Assembly: GCA_030427885.1 (NCBI GenBank) | Contig: JAUICM010000003.1 | Location: 372,001-436,000, forward strand | Length of the DNA stretch: 64,000 nt | Source: Rhodothermia bacterium | GTDB taxonomy: Bacteria > Bacteroidota > Rhodothermia > Balneolales > Balneolaceae | Reading direction: 5' to 3' | In this document: positions 1 to 8,831 of the stretch, piece by piece | Position numbering within the stretch: the stretch's first letter is position 1 | How the letters are laid out: the number at the start of each line of letters is the position of its first letter | Notes under the pieces: model-generated | The model's input: the letters and a program-made list of their open reading frames with translations, nothing else | What the model was told of the DNA's origin: nothing | Database searches by the model: none | Translations under genes and position numbers: made by a program

Positions 1-1
1 G

Positions 2-1594
2 ATGGACCGAATCTACAATCTCCCTGAAGATGAGATCGGGTATCATCACATTCTTTCACTTAAGCAGGATGGCAAAGCTGTTGACTATGAAGTGGACGGA
101 ACGATACTGGTTGTTGAACTTAATAAGCCTATCAAGCCGGGAAAGAAATCTACCTTCGAAATGGAATTCGAATCTCAGGTTCCTCGTCAGATCCGTCGTT
201 CCGGTTGGGATAATGCAACTGGTGTTGAATTTTCAATGAGTCAGTGGTACCCAAAAATGTCCGAATATGATGTTCGGGGATGGAATCCGAATCCATATAT
301 AGGTCGTGAATTTCATGGCGTATTTGGAAACTTTGACGTAAAGATCAGTATCGACAACAAATATGTTCTTGGTGGAACAGGAGTTGTGCAAAACCCAAAT
401 GAAGTGGGTCATGGCTATGAGAATGACGGCCATCAGATCAAGTATAAAAACGATAAGATCACCTGGCACTTCAAAGCCGAAAACGTACTCGATTTCTTCT
501 GGGCCGCTGACCCCGATTATATCCATACCACCGCACAGGTTCCTGGTGGAGCTACCATGCATTTCCTCTATCAGGAAAATCCCGACGAAAATGCTTCTAC
601 TCAGGAAAATGCCGTTTACCGTAAAGCCTGGGAAGATCTTCCTGAAATTGCTGTGCGGGCAATGACTTATGCTAACGAACATTTTGGCAAATACCCATAC
701 CCCCAGTTCTCAGTAATTCAGGGTGGCGATGGTGGAATGGAATACCCAATGGGTACTCTGATCAGTGGTGCAAGCCGAAGCGTTGTAGGAGTTACCGTAC
801 ACGAAATGTTCCACAGCTGGTACCAGAATGTATTGGGTACAAATGAATCTCTGTATGCATGGATGGATGAAGGTTTTACCAGTTTTGCCACTTCTGAAAC
901 GATCGCTGGTATCTCAGGAATAACCGGAAATCCTCATGGAGGTTCATACCGTGGCTACCGATTTATCGCAACTTCCGGAGACGAAGAGGCTCTAACCACA
1001 CACGCTGATCACTTCGTAACAAATCAGGCTTACAGTATTGCCTCTTATTCTAAAGGGGCAGTTTTCTTATACCAGCTGAGTTACATCATTGGTGATGAAG
1101 CTTTCAGAAAAGGCATGTTAGACTATCACAAAACATGGCAGCTTAAACACCCGACGGATCTGGATTTCATTCGTCTTATGGAAAGAGAATCTGGTATGAT
1201 CCTGGACTGGTACTACGAGTACTTCGTTCAAACCACAAAAACCATTGATTACGGAATCCATTCTGTTCTTGGAGATGGATCAAAAACCAAAGTAGAGATT
1301 GAGAAGATCGGATTGATGCCGATGCCACTCGATGTTGAAGTTGAATACACCGACGGCTCAAAAGAGATCTTTTATATTCCTCTTCGCATTATGAGAGGGG
1401 AAAAACCGGCTGAAAATGATACTAAAAGAACGGTCCTGGAAGACTGGCCATGGGTTCAGCCTTCTTATACCTTCACGATCCCTGCCGCTGCGTCATCTAT
1501 CAAAAGCATCACGATCGATGCAACAGAACGCCTTGCTGATGTTGAGCTTTCAAATAATACATTTGATGTTGCTGAACGTCTGATGCAGGACTAA
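2..1594 (+). CDS. M1 family metallopeptidase, C-terminal part (5' end outside window)
   Basis: Zinc aminopeptidase-type protein. The gluzincin motif is HEMFH (visible residues 267-271) followed after 18 residues by the third zinc ligand Glu290 (in AWMDEGF). A GGMEYP segment at 244-249 stands where M1 enzymes have GxMEN. The M1 family removes N-terminal residues from peptides; here a periplasmic or envelope place is likely, but the N-terminus that would show a signal peptide is missing. The frame is open to the left edge, so the first visible Met is probably internal. The C-terminal ~120 residues look like a beta-rich domain. A hairpin terminator follows directly. Function as an active peptidase is well supported; substrate is unknown. 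Confidence 0.88.
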   Translation: MDRIYNLPEDEIGYHHILSLKQDGKAVDYEVDGTILVVELNKPIKPGKKSTFEMEFESQVPRQIRRSGWDNATGVEFSMSQWYPKMSEYDVRGWNPNPYIGREFHGVFGNFDVKISIDNKYVLGGTGVVQNPNEVGHGYENDGHQIKYKNDKITWHFKAENVLDFFWAADPDYIHTTAQVPGGATMHFLYQENPDENASTQENAVYRKAWEDLPEIAVRAMTYANEHFGKYPYPQFSVIQGGDGGMEYPMGTLISGASRSVVGVTVHEMFHSWYQNVLGTNESLYAWMDEGFTSFATSETIAGISGITGNPHGGSYRGYRFIATSGDEEALTTHADHFVTNQAYSIASYSKGAVFLYQLSYIIGDEAFRKGMLDYHKTWQLKHPTDLDFIRLMERESGMILDWYYEYFVQTTKTIDYGIHSVLGDGSKTKVEIEKIGLMPMPLDVEVEYTDGSKEIFYIPLRIMRGEKPAENDTKRTVLEDWPWVQPSYTFTIPAAASSIKSITIDATERLADVELSNNTFDVAERLMQD

Positions 1595-1612
1595 TTGATC
1601 TTTTTAACAGAT

Positions 1613-1646
1613 AAAGGTGTAGGAGTAAAATTCTACACCTTTTTTT
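1613..1646 (+). terminator. Rho-independent terminator after the M1 peptidase gene
   Basis: A 10-bp stem, AAAGGTGTAG (1613-1622) with CTACACCTTT (1633-1642), is followed by a T run to 1646. It lies 18 bases after the peptidase stop codon. Confidence 0.85.
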
Positions 1647-1673
1647 ATTTACGCTGCTTCTGCCGTCAGTATT

Positions 1674-2240
1674 TTAGAACAAACTTGTCTGTTCTTTATC
1701 TCTCTTCTGTGCCTGCTCGATCTTCGGCTCTTCGCGAACGGGTTCGTCACTGATCATTTCGGGAAGGAATCTCTTTTCATATATCCTTCTGGCTATCCCA
1801 TGCAGTGCTTTTTCTCCACGTGGTGTTATCCTGAGAAATCCACTGTCATCTTCTGAAAGGAAACCAAAGGTTCTTAAATCGCTAACGATGAGGTAGGCCA
1901 GTTTTTCAGTTACACCAGCATTCTTCTCAACAAACTCGCGATGGGGTACATCCTCCTCACTCATATAAACAACACCGAGCACATTAAGCTCTATATCGGT
2001 AAGTGGGAAGCCTTCACTGCCTTTGGTAAGCAGCTCATCCCACACCTCCTGAGAGTAGTACAAACCAAACCACCATTTTGCTTCACGGAGTAATTCCTGA
2101 GAGATCGCACAAGCGATATATTCACCGGCCGGAGCTTTGCGTGGTTCTCCCCGGCTGCGGTACATATTCACCATTGTAGCCAGATCCAGCTCGTGGATAT
2201 TGGGCGGATACTTAAAGTGGAACTCGGTTCTTTTTTGCAT
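1674..2240 (-). CDS. Hypothetical protein with winged-helix-like C-terminal half and QTSLF tail
   Basis: 188 residues; I do not recognise the family. The second half (about 85-160) reads like a winged helix: helices with 'LTDIELNVLGVVYMSEED', then a turn and helix, and 'GFLRITPRGEKALHGIARR', the usual pattern of a wing plus last helix. The last five residues are QTSLF, which matches the beta-clamp-binding consensus QL(S/D)LF at four of five positions and sits at the very C-terminus, where such motifs are often found. No signal peptide, so cytoplasmic. It lies 107 bases downstream of topA on the same strand. A small hairpin (GGCGAAA/TTTCGCC, 2262-2278) lies in its upstream region. A role in DNA replication or repair is inference only. 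Confidence 0.7.
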   Translation of the reverse strand: MQKRTEFHFKYPPNIHELDLATMVNMYRSRGEPRKAPAGEYIACAISQELLREAKWWFGLYYSQEVWDELLTKGSEGFPLTDIELNVLGVVYMSEEDVPHREFVEKNAGVTEKLAYLIVSDLRTFGFLSEDDSGFLRITPRGEKALHGIARRIYEKRFLPEMISDEPVREEPKIEQAQKRDKEQTSLF

Positions 2241-2347
2241 GGTGAATGGTTTTGATCATCGGGCGAAAAGCTTTCGCCATAAATCACTTAAACAAAATAC
2301 TTCCAAGAATTGGTGCTGTCAACCCCACCGCAATAGAGTTGTTACTT

Positions 2348-4888
2348 TTACCCTTTTGAGGCAATTAACTCAACCGCTTGTTCCAGCGTGAATGCCTGAG
2401 GATCAGTTCCTTTAGGCAAACCAATATTCTTCTTTCCGTGCTTTATATATGGACCATACCTTCCATCCATTACTCGAATCTGCTGATCTGTATCCGGATG
2501 TTTTCCAAGATCCTTCAACTCTGAGCTTTTCTTAGGAGTCTTCTTCATCGCCAGCAATTCAATGGCCCGCTTCAGATCAACGGTAAGAACATTATCATCT
2601 TTAGTGAGTGACTTGAATTTTCCATCATGAACCACAAACGGACCAAACCGTCCCACTCCTGCTTTTACCACTTTTCCATCTTCAGGATGCTCACCTAAGG
2701 TTCTTGGGAGTTCAAGCAGCTTAAGCGCTGTCTCAAAATCCATGGATTCCGGGGTCATTCCCTTCAGCAGCGAAACACGTTTCGGCTTTTTATTGGTATC
2801 CGATACTTCACCCAGTTGCACATATGGTCCATACCGGCCAGATAGCAAGAACACTGGCAGCCCTTCTTCAGGGTGTATCCCTAATGGTTTATCCTGTTCC
2901 TCGGATAGTTTGATTAACTGATCTAATTTTTCAACCGTCAGATCACTTGGGTCCATATCTTCAGGAAGTGAAGTTGACACTTCTTCCCCATTCTTTTGCA
3001 TCTTTGCATAAGGACCAAATCGACCTACAGCCACCGAAATTCCCTCAAGTCCATCCAGAGGAAGATCCAGTAACTTCGCTTTTTGCGGATCAATTTTATC
3101 CTCCTGACGATCTACCTTAGCTTTGAGACCATTTTCTCCTTTATAATAGTCGTCCAGGTATTTTACCGGATCTTCCGTTCCGGCAGCAACGCCGTCCAGT
3201 TTATCCTCAAGCGCTGAGGTGAATTCACTATTTACCAGATCCGGGAAATGCTCCTCTAAAAGAGCTGTTACTGCAAATGCCGTAAAGGTTGGAACCAATG
3301 CCTTCCCTTCCGCTCGGCAATAATTCCGTGACTGTATTGTAGAGATAACTGCAGCATAGGTACTTGGCCGACCTACCCCACTTTTCTCCAATTCTTTAAC
3401 CAGGGTAGCTTCTGTATATCTCGCTGGTGGCTTGGTTTCATGCGCATTGAAATTCAGATCCTGAAGATCCGTGGAATCGCCTTCAGCTAATGGCGGAAGG
3501 AAATTCTCCTGATTTTCGAGCGCAGCATCCGGGTCGTCGCTGCCTTCCACATAGGCGCGGAAGAATCCCGGGAATAAAATCTTCTTCCCACCCGCTCTGA
3601 AATCTGCTGATGTTCCATTATTCTTAGCAGTAATAGTGGCATTGGTAAATTCAAGTTCAGCCTCAGCCATCTGGGTTGCTATGGTCCGCTTCCAGATGAG
3701 ATCATAAAGTTTGAATTCTCTATCCTTCAGGCCAGACTTCTCGGGCTGAACAAATCTGGAGCCCGACGGGCGAATAGCCTCGTGTGCTTCCTGAGCTGCT
3801 TTACCACTGGCTTTATAATTTCTTACCCGTTCGAACAGATAGTCTTCTCCATATTGACTAACGATCGCATCCCGGGCTGCATCTATCGCCTGATTTGAGA
3901 GTCGGGTTGAATCCGTTCTCATATAGGTGATAAAACCTTTCTCATATAATTTCTGTGCCACACTCATCGTATCACGTGCCGACATCCCAAACTTCCTGTT
4001 CGCTTCCTGCTGCAGGGTAGATGTGATAAACGGAGGTGCCGGATTACGTTTTTGGGTCTTAACCTCAACATTGTTAACCGACCAATCAGCCCCTTTAAGA
4101 TCATCAACGAGAGCTTTGGCCATTTCTTCATCCAGAAGTACGACTGAATCTGGTTTCTTTAGTTTACCTGTATTCTCATCAAAATCTTTACCACTGGCTA
4201 AACGCTTTTCATTCAGGTGTGTGAGATCGGCTTTGAATTCATTGTTATCACCTGACTTTTGTAAAGCTGCCTGCAGATCGTAATACGTACCACTTCTGAA
4301 TTTCATACGCTCGCGCTCGCGCTCTACCAGAAACTCTACTGCAACCGACTGTACACGTCCAGCCGAAAGGCCCGGAGAGATCTTTTTCCAAAGCAGGGGT
4401 GATACCGTGTATCCAGCAAGGCGATCCAGAATACGGCGTGTTTCCTGCGCAAACACCAGGTTCATATCAATATCACGGGTGTTCTCTAGTGCATTTTGAA
4501 CAGCCTCTTTGGTAATCTCTCGGAAAACCATTCTTTTTACTGGTACTTTTGGCTTCAATACTTCCAGTAAATGCCAGGAAATAGCTTCCCCTTCACGGTC
4601 CTCATCCGTAGCGAGGATAAGTTCATCTGCATCTTTCAATTTATCCTTGAGCCGCTTTACGATCTTTTTCTTATCTGGCGGAGTTACATAGATCGCGAAA
4701 TACCTGTCATCAGGATTGATCCCCAAGGTAGCCCAGGATTCTTTTTTATACTTGGCAGGAATTTGTTTTGCTGATGAAGGCAGGTCACGAATGTGACCCA
4801 TTGACGAATCTACATCATAACCCTTCGGCAAATATTTGCTTATGGTCTTGGTCTTCGTGGGAGACTCAACTATTACAAGACTTTTCAT
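2348..4888 (-). CDS. topA: DNA topoisomerase I
   Basis: Type IA topoisomerase, 846 residues; relaxes negative supercoils by cutting one strand through a 5'-phosphotyrosine. The Toprim domain begins at the N-terminus (LVIVESPTK with catalytic Glu8/9) and has the acidic TDEDREGE segment near 94-101. The active-site Tyr322 lies in ITYMRTDSTR. After about residue 600 there are at least four C-terminal topoisomerase repeats with GRFGPY or GRYGPY cores instead of an obvious row of Cys4 zinc fingers, as in Bacteroidota-type and several other TopA proteins. Followed by a peroxiredoxin gene only 12 bases upstream in the transcriptional sense, so the two may be cotranscribed. Confidence 0.97.
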   Translation of the reverse strand: MKSLVIVESPTKTKTISKYLPKGYDVDSSMGHIRDLPSSAKQIPAKYKKESWATLGINPDDRYFAIYVTPPDKKKIVKRLKDKLKDADELILATDEDREGEAISWHLLEVLKPKVPVKRMVFREITKEAVQNALENTRDIDMNLVFAQETRRILDRLAGYTVSPLLWKKISPGLSAGRVQSVAVEFLVERERERMKFRSGTYYDLQAALQKSGDNNEFKADLTHLNEKRLASGKDFDENTGKLKKPDSVVLLDEEMAKALVDDLKGADWSVNNVEVKTQKRNPAPPFITSTLQQEANRKFGMSARDTMSVAQKLYEKGFITYMRTDSTRLSNQAIDAARDAIVSQYGEDYLFERVRNYKASGKAAQEAHEAIRPSGSRFVQPEKSGLKDREFKLYDLIWKRTIATQMAEAELEFTNATITAKNNGTSADFRAGGKKILFPGFFRAYVEGSDDPDAALENQENFLPPLAEGDSTDLQDLNFNAHETKPPARYTEATLVKELEKSGVGRPSTYAAVISTIQSRNYCRAEGKALVPTFTAFAVTALLEEHFPDLVNSEFTSALEDKLDGVAAGTEDPVKYLDDYYKGENGLKAKVDRQEDKIDPQKAKLLDLPLDGLEGISVAVGRFGPYAKMQKNGEEVSTSLPEDMDPSDLTVEKLDQLIKLSEEQDKPLGIHPEEGLPVFLLSGRYGPYVQLGEVSDTNKKPKRVSLLKGMTPESMDFETALKLLELPRTLGEHPEDGKVVKAGVGRFGPFVVHDGKFKSLTKDDNVLTVDLKRAIELLAMKKTPKKSSELKDLGKHPDTDQQIRVMDGRYGPYIKHGKKNIGLPKGTDPQAFTLEQAVELIASKG

Positions 4889-4900
4889 GAATAATACTTT

Positions 4901-5377
4901 TTACTTCAGATCACGGATCAGGTCTTTCAACTCCTCTGCATGCTCTTTTGTACGAACTTTTTTAATGGATGCCAAAATAGTACCATCCGTATCAATAACA
5001 AAGGCCGAACGTGAAGGGTCGTGAAATGTTCGTCCAAACATATTTTTTTCAATAATAGAATCGGTCGCCTTTGCAAACTTCTGATCCGGGTCGGAAATAA
5101 GCGTATGTTTGATATTATGCTTTTTCGTGTAGTTTTTATGCGATCTGCAGCTGTCCTTACTGAGAGTGTAGATATTATACCCCTGCTTTCTGAACCACTC
5201 GGCATTCTCGCTTACACTCAGCGCCTGCCTGTCACAGCTCGATGAATTATTCGACATATACACCGACACTATTGTTGGTTTATCCAGCAGTTCTGAGAAT
5301 TCCACTTCCTTTTCCTCCCCATCCTCAACAACTTTGATGCTGAATGAGGTATCCATTTTCTTTCCGGTTTCTATCAT
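4901..5377 (-). CDS. Peroxiredoxin, Bcp/AhpC-TSA-like
   Basis: 158 residues with a thioredoxin-like fold. The candidate peroxidatic Cys48 is in MSNNSSSCDRQ; the usual Bcp motif is PxDxTPGC, so the conserved Pro is a Met here and Thr is a Ser. The supporting Arg is present in DPSRSAFVIDTDG. A second Cys is in LSKDSCRSHKNY, in the right area for a Bcp resolving residue or for the PrxQ spacing. The reaction in the family is reduction of hydrogen peroxide or organic peroxides. The start is uncertain: Met1 (5377) has almost no space for a ribosome site, while Met8 (5356) is preceded by GGAAAG. It lies just upstream of topA. The altered motif lowers certainty about activity. Confidence 0.78.
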   Translation of the reverse strand: MIETGKKMDTSFSIKVVEDGEEKEVEFSELLDKPTIVSVYMSNNSSSCDRQALSVSENAEWFRKQGYNIYTLSKDSCRSHKNYTKKHNIKHTLISDPDQKFAKATDSIIEKNMFGRTFHDPSRSAFVIDTDGTILASIKKVRTKEHAEELKDLIRDLK

Positions 5378-5440
5378 CCTTTAAATTTTATTACGCTAAA
5401 GATAGTACTCTCTTAGTTAGTGTTGCAGTTTATAGTTCCT

Positions 5441-5905
5441 TTATACTTTGCCAGTGGCCTCATGCTTCACTTCAAAGTTGCAGGAGTTTGCAATAAAGCA
5501 CATGGTATTTGCTCTCTGATGAATGGAATTCAATTTGGCTATCATTCGTTCCTCCGTTACCGTTATTTCGGGTTTTAAGATCACTTCTGTAAATCTGCCG
5601 CTTCCGTCTTTGGCTTCCTCCATAGTTCCCTCCGCATAGTCTTTATAACTCTTTATAATTACACCCTCAACCGATGCCAGGTGCAATACCCAAAGCATAT
5701 GGCATGAAGACAACGAAGCCAAAAACAGCTCTTCAGGATTATACTTCTCCGGGTCTCCTCTGAAGGATGGGTCAGAAGAAGCAAGGATTTCCGCTTTTCC
5801 ATTTACTTTAATCGAATGTGCCCGTTCATAATCACGATAACCAGAAGTTCCGGAACCCTGATTTCCCGTCCATTCAACTTTGGATTGATACTTGTGCAGT
5901 TTCAT
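5441..5905 (-). CDS. OsmC family peroxidase-like protein
   Basis: 154 residues of the OsmC/Ohr fold. The first redox Cys68 is in LASLSSCHMLW and the second, Cys136, in ANTMCFIANSC, the spacing and context expected for OsmC-type thiol peroxidases, which reduce organic hydroperoxides with a two-cysteine mechanism. The conserved EEL segment before the first Cys (YNPEELFLAS) is also present. No signal peptide, so cytoplasmic. It lies 63 bases upstream of the peroxiredoxin gene on the same strand, suggesting a small peroxide-defence cluster with it. The specific subfamily (OsmC, YhfA-like or Ohr-like) cannot be settled by eye. Confidence 0.9.
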   Translation of the reverse strand: MKLHKYQSKVEWTGNQGSGTSGYRDYERAHSIKVNGKAEILASSDPSFRGDPEKYNPEELFLASLSSCHMLWVLHLASVEGVIIKSYKDYAEGTMEEAKDGSGRFTEVILKPEITVTEERMIAKLNSIHQRANTMCFIANSCNFEVKHEATGKV

Positions 5906-5938
5906 CTTTTATTTGAGGAGTTAAGCTTTATAACAACT

Positions 5939-6130
5939 ATGAAAGACTACTCAAAATACAGCTTCACAGAATTGTATGATATGGTAAATCATATTAATCA
6001 ATTTAAGTACCCTGAAATGATCGAAGAAGTAGAAGCTGAGATCGAAAAAAGAAAAAGCAGAGGAGAGGTTCCTACCCTGCTAATTCCTAAAACTGACTGG
6101 AGTCCCTTTAAATTCTGGAAAAAGGACTAA
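5939..6130 (+). CDS. Small hypothetical protein (63 aa)
   Basis: 63 residues beginning MKDYSKYSFTELYDMVNHIN; highly charged and probably helical (SFTELYDMVNHINQF ... EMIEEVEAEIEKRKSRGE), ending in an aromatic tail SPFKFWKKD. I do not recognise it. It is read divergently from the OsmC gene with only 33 bases between starts; the frame is open further upstream, but that extension would overlap the OsmC gene and has a poor composition, so the ATG at 5939 is preferred. Its stop TAA overlaps the stop TAG of the Nudix gene on the other strand. Confidence 0.6.
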   Translation: MKDYSKYSFTELYDMVNHINQFKYPEMIEEVEAEIEKRKSRGEVPTLLIPKTDWSPFKFWKKD

Positions 6131-6693
6131 CTATACTCACTCAATAAAAATCTTCCGATCGCTGCCATAACCAGTGAGTGCTCGATCTCTCCACGACCTG
6201 CCATATCCAGAAATTCGATAATTGGCATTACATGAACATGAATACGTTCATTGCCATCCAGTTGCTGGGTTGATGTCTTCACACAATCCCGAGCTATAAA
6301 GGTATGGGTATAATTGCTTTGCATTGCAGGATTAGAACTCACCTTTCCCAGATAGATCCATTCCTCAGAACTAAACCCTGTTTCTTCCATTAATTCCCGC
6401 TTTGATGTTTCCAGCGGGTCTTCACCCGAATCACAAACTCCACCTGCCAGCTCCAGGGTCGGTTTTTCGATTCCATAACGGTATTGTTCCACCAACACGA
6501 TCTCTTTTTCAGGCGTGAGCGCGATCACATTAATCCAGTCGGGACATTCCAATACACTGAACGTGGCCTTATGACCTTCCGACTGAATCTCCATATCTCT
6601 CTTTAATACCTTGAAGATATTCGTTGTATATTCCTCCCGTTCACCCGTGGTGATCCATGGTTCAATGGTATAATTAAATGGTGTCTTACTCAT
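6127..6693 (-). CDS. Nudix hydrolase, ADP-ribose pyrophosphatase-like
   Basis: 188 residues with a perfect Nudix box: GVCDSGE, seven residues, then RELMEETGF, matching GX5EX7REUXEEXGU. Flanking features (VEQYRYGIEKPTLELAGG before the box, SNPAMQSNYTHTF after it) are typical of the ADP-ribose/NDP-sugar pyrophosphatase branch, which splits ADP-ribose into AMP and ribose 5-phosphate using Mg2+. The ATG directly abuts the ATG of the AMP nucleosidase gene on the opposite strand (CATATG at 6691-6696). The product AMP would be the substrate of that neighbour, so a shared salvage role is plausible but inferred. Confidence 0.92.
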   Translation of the reverse strand: MSKTPFNYTIEPWITTGEREEYTTNIFKVLKRDMEIQSEGHKATFSVLECPDWINVIALTPEKEIVLVEQYRYGIEKPTLELAGGVCDSGEDPLETSKRELMEETGFSSEEWIYLGKVSSNPAMQSNYTHTFIARDCVKTSTQQLDGNERIHVHVMPIIEFLDMAGRGEIEHSLVMAAIGRFLLSEYS

Positions 6694-7878
6694 ATGCCTG
6701 ATTCAATGCGATTAATTCATTCTGAACTCACTTCTCCGGAAGCCCTTGCCAAAGCTACGGAAAAAGCCTGCGACCTGATGGAGGAAATTTATTCTAAGGG
6801 TATGTACCCAAAGATGATCGTTCACCGGGAATACTCAGAACACAACCCAAAGATCAAAGGGGAACTGGCACAACCAAAGGCATTCCGGTGGTATCTGCTG
6901 CGTGAAATGAATCGGCTGCTTTCCAAGAATGCGGATATTGAGATCACTGCTTCGCGACCTGTTATTCCTCTGAACGACCCAAAACTTCTTGATCACACAG
7001 ATGAAGAAGAATGGGATTTCACCAAAAAGAAGATGTTCCTCTTCAGTCCGGAACGAACCGATATTTCACTGAATCGTCTTTCACATTATACCGGAACTGA
7101 TCCCTGTGATTTTCAGCGATATATCCTGTTTACCAATTATGCTATGCATGTGGAGGTATTTCTGGATAAATATCCTGATTGTGTAAAACCAGCTCGTGAT
7201 GGTGTTCAAATGCCAGCCTATCACCACAAACTTCCCGACAACAAGGGACTTACACTCATCAACATTGGAGTGGGTCCTTCTAACGCCAAAACCATTACCG
7301 ACCACGTGTGTGTACTTCGCCCTGATGCCATGGTAATGGTGGGACATTGCGGCGGGTTACGAAACCACCAGGAGATCGGAGACTTTGTACTCGCCAGCAG
7401 CTATTACCGCGATGATAAAGTGCTGGATGAACTGTTCCCAATAGGCAATCCGGTCATTCCGAACTACCTGCTCAATATTTATCTGAAGGAAGTATTGGAT
7501 AATCACGGCTTGAAACACCGAATCGGACCTGTATATACCACAGCCAATCGTAACTGGGAGTTCTCAGCTAAAGATACAGTACAGAAGATACACCAAAGCA
7601 GGAGCCTGGCTATTGATATGGAATCCTCTACGGTAGCCACCAACGGATTCCGTTATCGGGTTCCGCACGCTACACTGCTTTGTGTGAGCGACAAGCCACT
7701 ACATGGAAAACCTAAACTTTCTGAGGCCGCCCAGACCTTCTATCAAAACTCGAAAGAGATGCACCTGCAGATCGTCATCGAGACCATTGAAATGGTTAAG
7801 GACTCCTATCCTGATGGACTGCCTAATTCCAGCATCCGCGCCTTCAACGAACCACTAATGGGCGGCGGCGAGGAATAA
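6694..7878 (+). CDS. amn: AMP nucleosidase
   Basis: 394 residues; hydrolyses AMP to adenine and ribose 5-phosphate. Strong resemblance to E. coli Amn in the catalytic domain: the stretches 'NIGVGPSNAKTI', 'GHCGGLRNHQEIGDFVLAS', 'YRDDKVLDE', 'NRNWEF', 'AIDMESSTVA', 'CVSDKPLHG' and the tail 'RAFNEP'. It is shorter than the 484-residue E. coli enzyme, with a reduced N-terminal regulatory domain. The start codon touches that of the Nudix gene; Met5 at 6706 is an alternative start. No clear Shine-Dalgarno is visible, and any promoter must lie inside the Nudix coding sequence. Confidence 0.95.
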   Translation: MPDSMRLIHSELTSPEALAKATEKACDLMEEIYSKGMYPKMIVHREYSEHNPKIKGELAQPKAFRWYLLREMNRLLSKNADIEITASRPVIPLNDPKLLDHTDEEEWDFTKKKMFLFSPERTDISLNRLSHYTGTDPCDFQRYILFTNYAMHVEVFLDKYPDCVKPARDGVQMPAYHHKLPDNKGLTLINIGVGPSNAKTITDHVCVLRPDAMVMVGHCGGLRNHQEIGDFVLASSYYRDDKVLDELFPIGNPVIPNYLLNIYLKEVLDNHGLKHRIGPVYTTANRNWEFSAKDTVQKIHQSRSLAIDMESSTVATNGFRYRVPHATLLCVSDKPLHGKPKLSEAAQTFYQNSKEMHLQIVIETIEMVKDSYPDGLPNSSIRAFNEPLMGGGEE

Positions 7879-7890
7879 GAATCCTCCAAT

Positions 7891-8084
7891 GTTGTCATTT
7901 CGACTGTACATGAGAGATCTATAGAGTTCTATTATCGTTCAGTATTTTTCCTCACATCCGTTCGGGTTAACAAAATATAGTGTCTTTGCGAGGAGGCTGT
8001 TTTTATTCAATAAACCTGGGTTTCCCGACGAAGCAATCTCAGGTAAAAGCATCGATTTTGGGGATTGCTTCGCTCCGCTCGCAA
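7891..8084. repeat. Palindromic intergenic repeat, copy A
   Basis: This lies in the 317-base gap between amn and the DUF2975 genes, which holds no gene. The unit starts GTTGTCATTTCGA, contains GAGAGATCT, then TGTCTTTGCGAGGAGGCTG (7981-7999), and ends with ATTGCTTCGCTCCGCTCGCAA. Internal inverted pairs are TTTGCGAG with CTCGCAAA and GAAGCAATC with GATTGCTTC, so it can fold as a nested hairpin of the REP/BIME kind. A second direct copy is at 9684-9886. The remaining bases to 8195 are AT-rich and probably hold the promoter of the next operon. Confidence 0.8.
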
Positions 8085-8195
8085 ATAATAATGAATCGTT
8101 TTACGGGTATTGTTTATTGTTTATCAATAAATAATTATTGCTTTTCATAAATTCGTTTTATTTATTTGTCCTGAACTTCAATAAAAATCAGGGTT

Positions 8196-8828
8196 ATGAA
8201 ACTTAAGAAAGATTGGTCGTTACGGCACACCTTACATTACCTCACCTGGCTTTTCACTATTGGTTTGGTATTAAATTTTTTCACGGTACTCAGTATGTAC
8301 TTTATTTCAGGAACAGACATTTTTATGAGCGTTCCGGGAATCGACCCTCTGGTGGGAATTGATTCCAGAGGAATGGACCTTCCGGATTATGAAACTGCAG
8401 AGAATAATTTCCTGATGATATTTGATGTCTATGTACAACCGGTTCTACTGTCAGATGGCGAGAATTTTGAATCATGGAATTATGCCATACTTGGTGCCCG
8501 GACTTTAAAATTCTCCGTTCTTTTCTCATTCTTTTTTCTACTGTCGCGAATTCTTCGATCTATTGCTGAACAAAATCCATTCGATGGTAAAAACCCAAGA
8601 CGACTTTACATCATGGGTATTTTGCTTCTGCTTTATCCTTTATTAAACTTTCTCCATAGCTGGACAATTATTGAATTACTAAATACTCAAACATATTCAT
8701 CCGACCTTGTCTTTAAGCATCATTTCAATCTCGACTTCCACCTTTTTATTGGGATGGTAATACTTTTGCTAGGATATGTATTCAAAGAAGGAGCCCGTAT
8801 CCATGAAGAACAAAAACTAACGGTGTAA
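8196..8828 (+). CDS. DUF2975 family membrane protein (first of pair)
   Basis: 210 residues with four predicted membrane helices: an N-terminal one near 15-38, two in the middle (about 100-118 and 135-155) and one near the C-terminus (about 180-200). The segment 'AEQNPFDGKNPRRLYIMG' between helices 2 and 3 is the typical DUF2975 signature (NPF followed by basic residues). The function of DUF2975 is not known; in Bacillus and other genera such genes sit beside a YozG-type HTH gene, exactly as here. It ends in EEQKLTV, as does its neighbour, which starts only 3 bases downstream, pointing to a tandem duplication. Confidence 0.8.
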   Translation: MKLKKDWSLRHTLHYLTWLFTIGLVLNFFTVLSMYFISGTDIFMSVPGIDPLVGIDSRGMDLPDYETAENNFLMIFDVYVQPVLLSDGENFESWNYAILGARTLKFSVLFSFFFLLSRILRSIAEQNPFDGKNPRRLYIMGILLLLYPLLNFLHSWTIIELLNTQTYSSDLVFKHHFNLDFHLFIGMVILLLGYVFKEGARIHEEQKLTV

Positions 8829-8831
8829 AAA

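Noticed and set aside
233-682. 149-residue minus-strand frame inside the M1 peptidase
   Set aside because: Antisense of a well-supported gene, with no family features.
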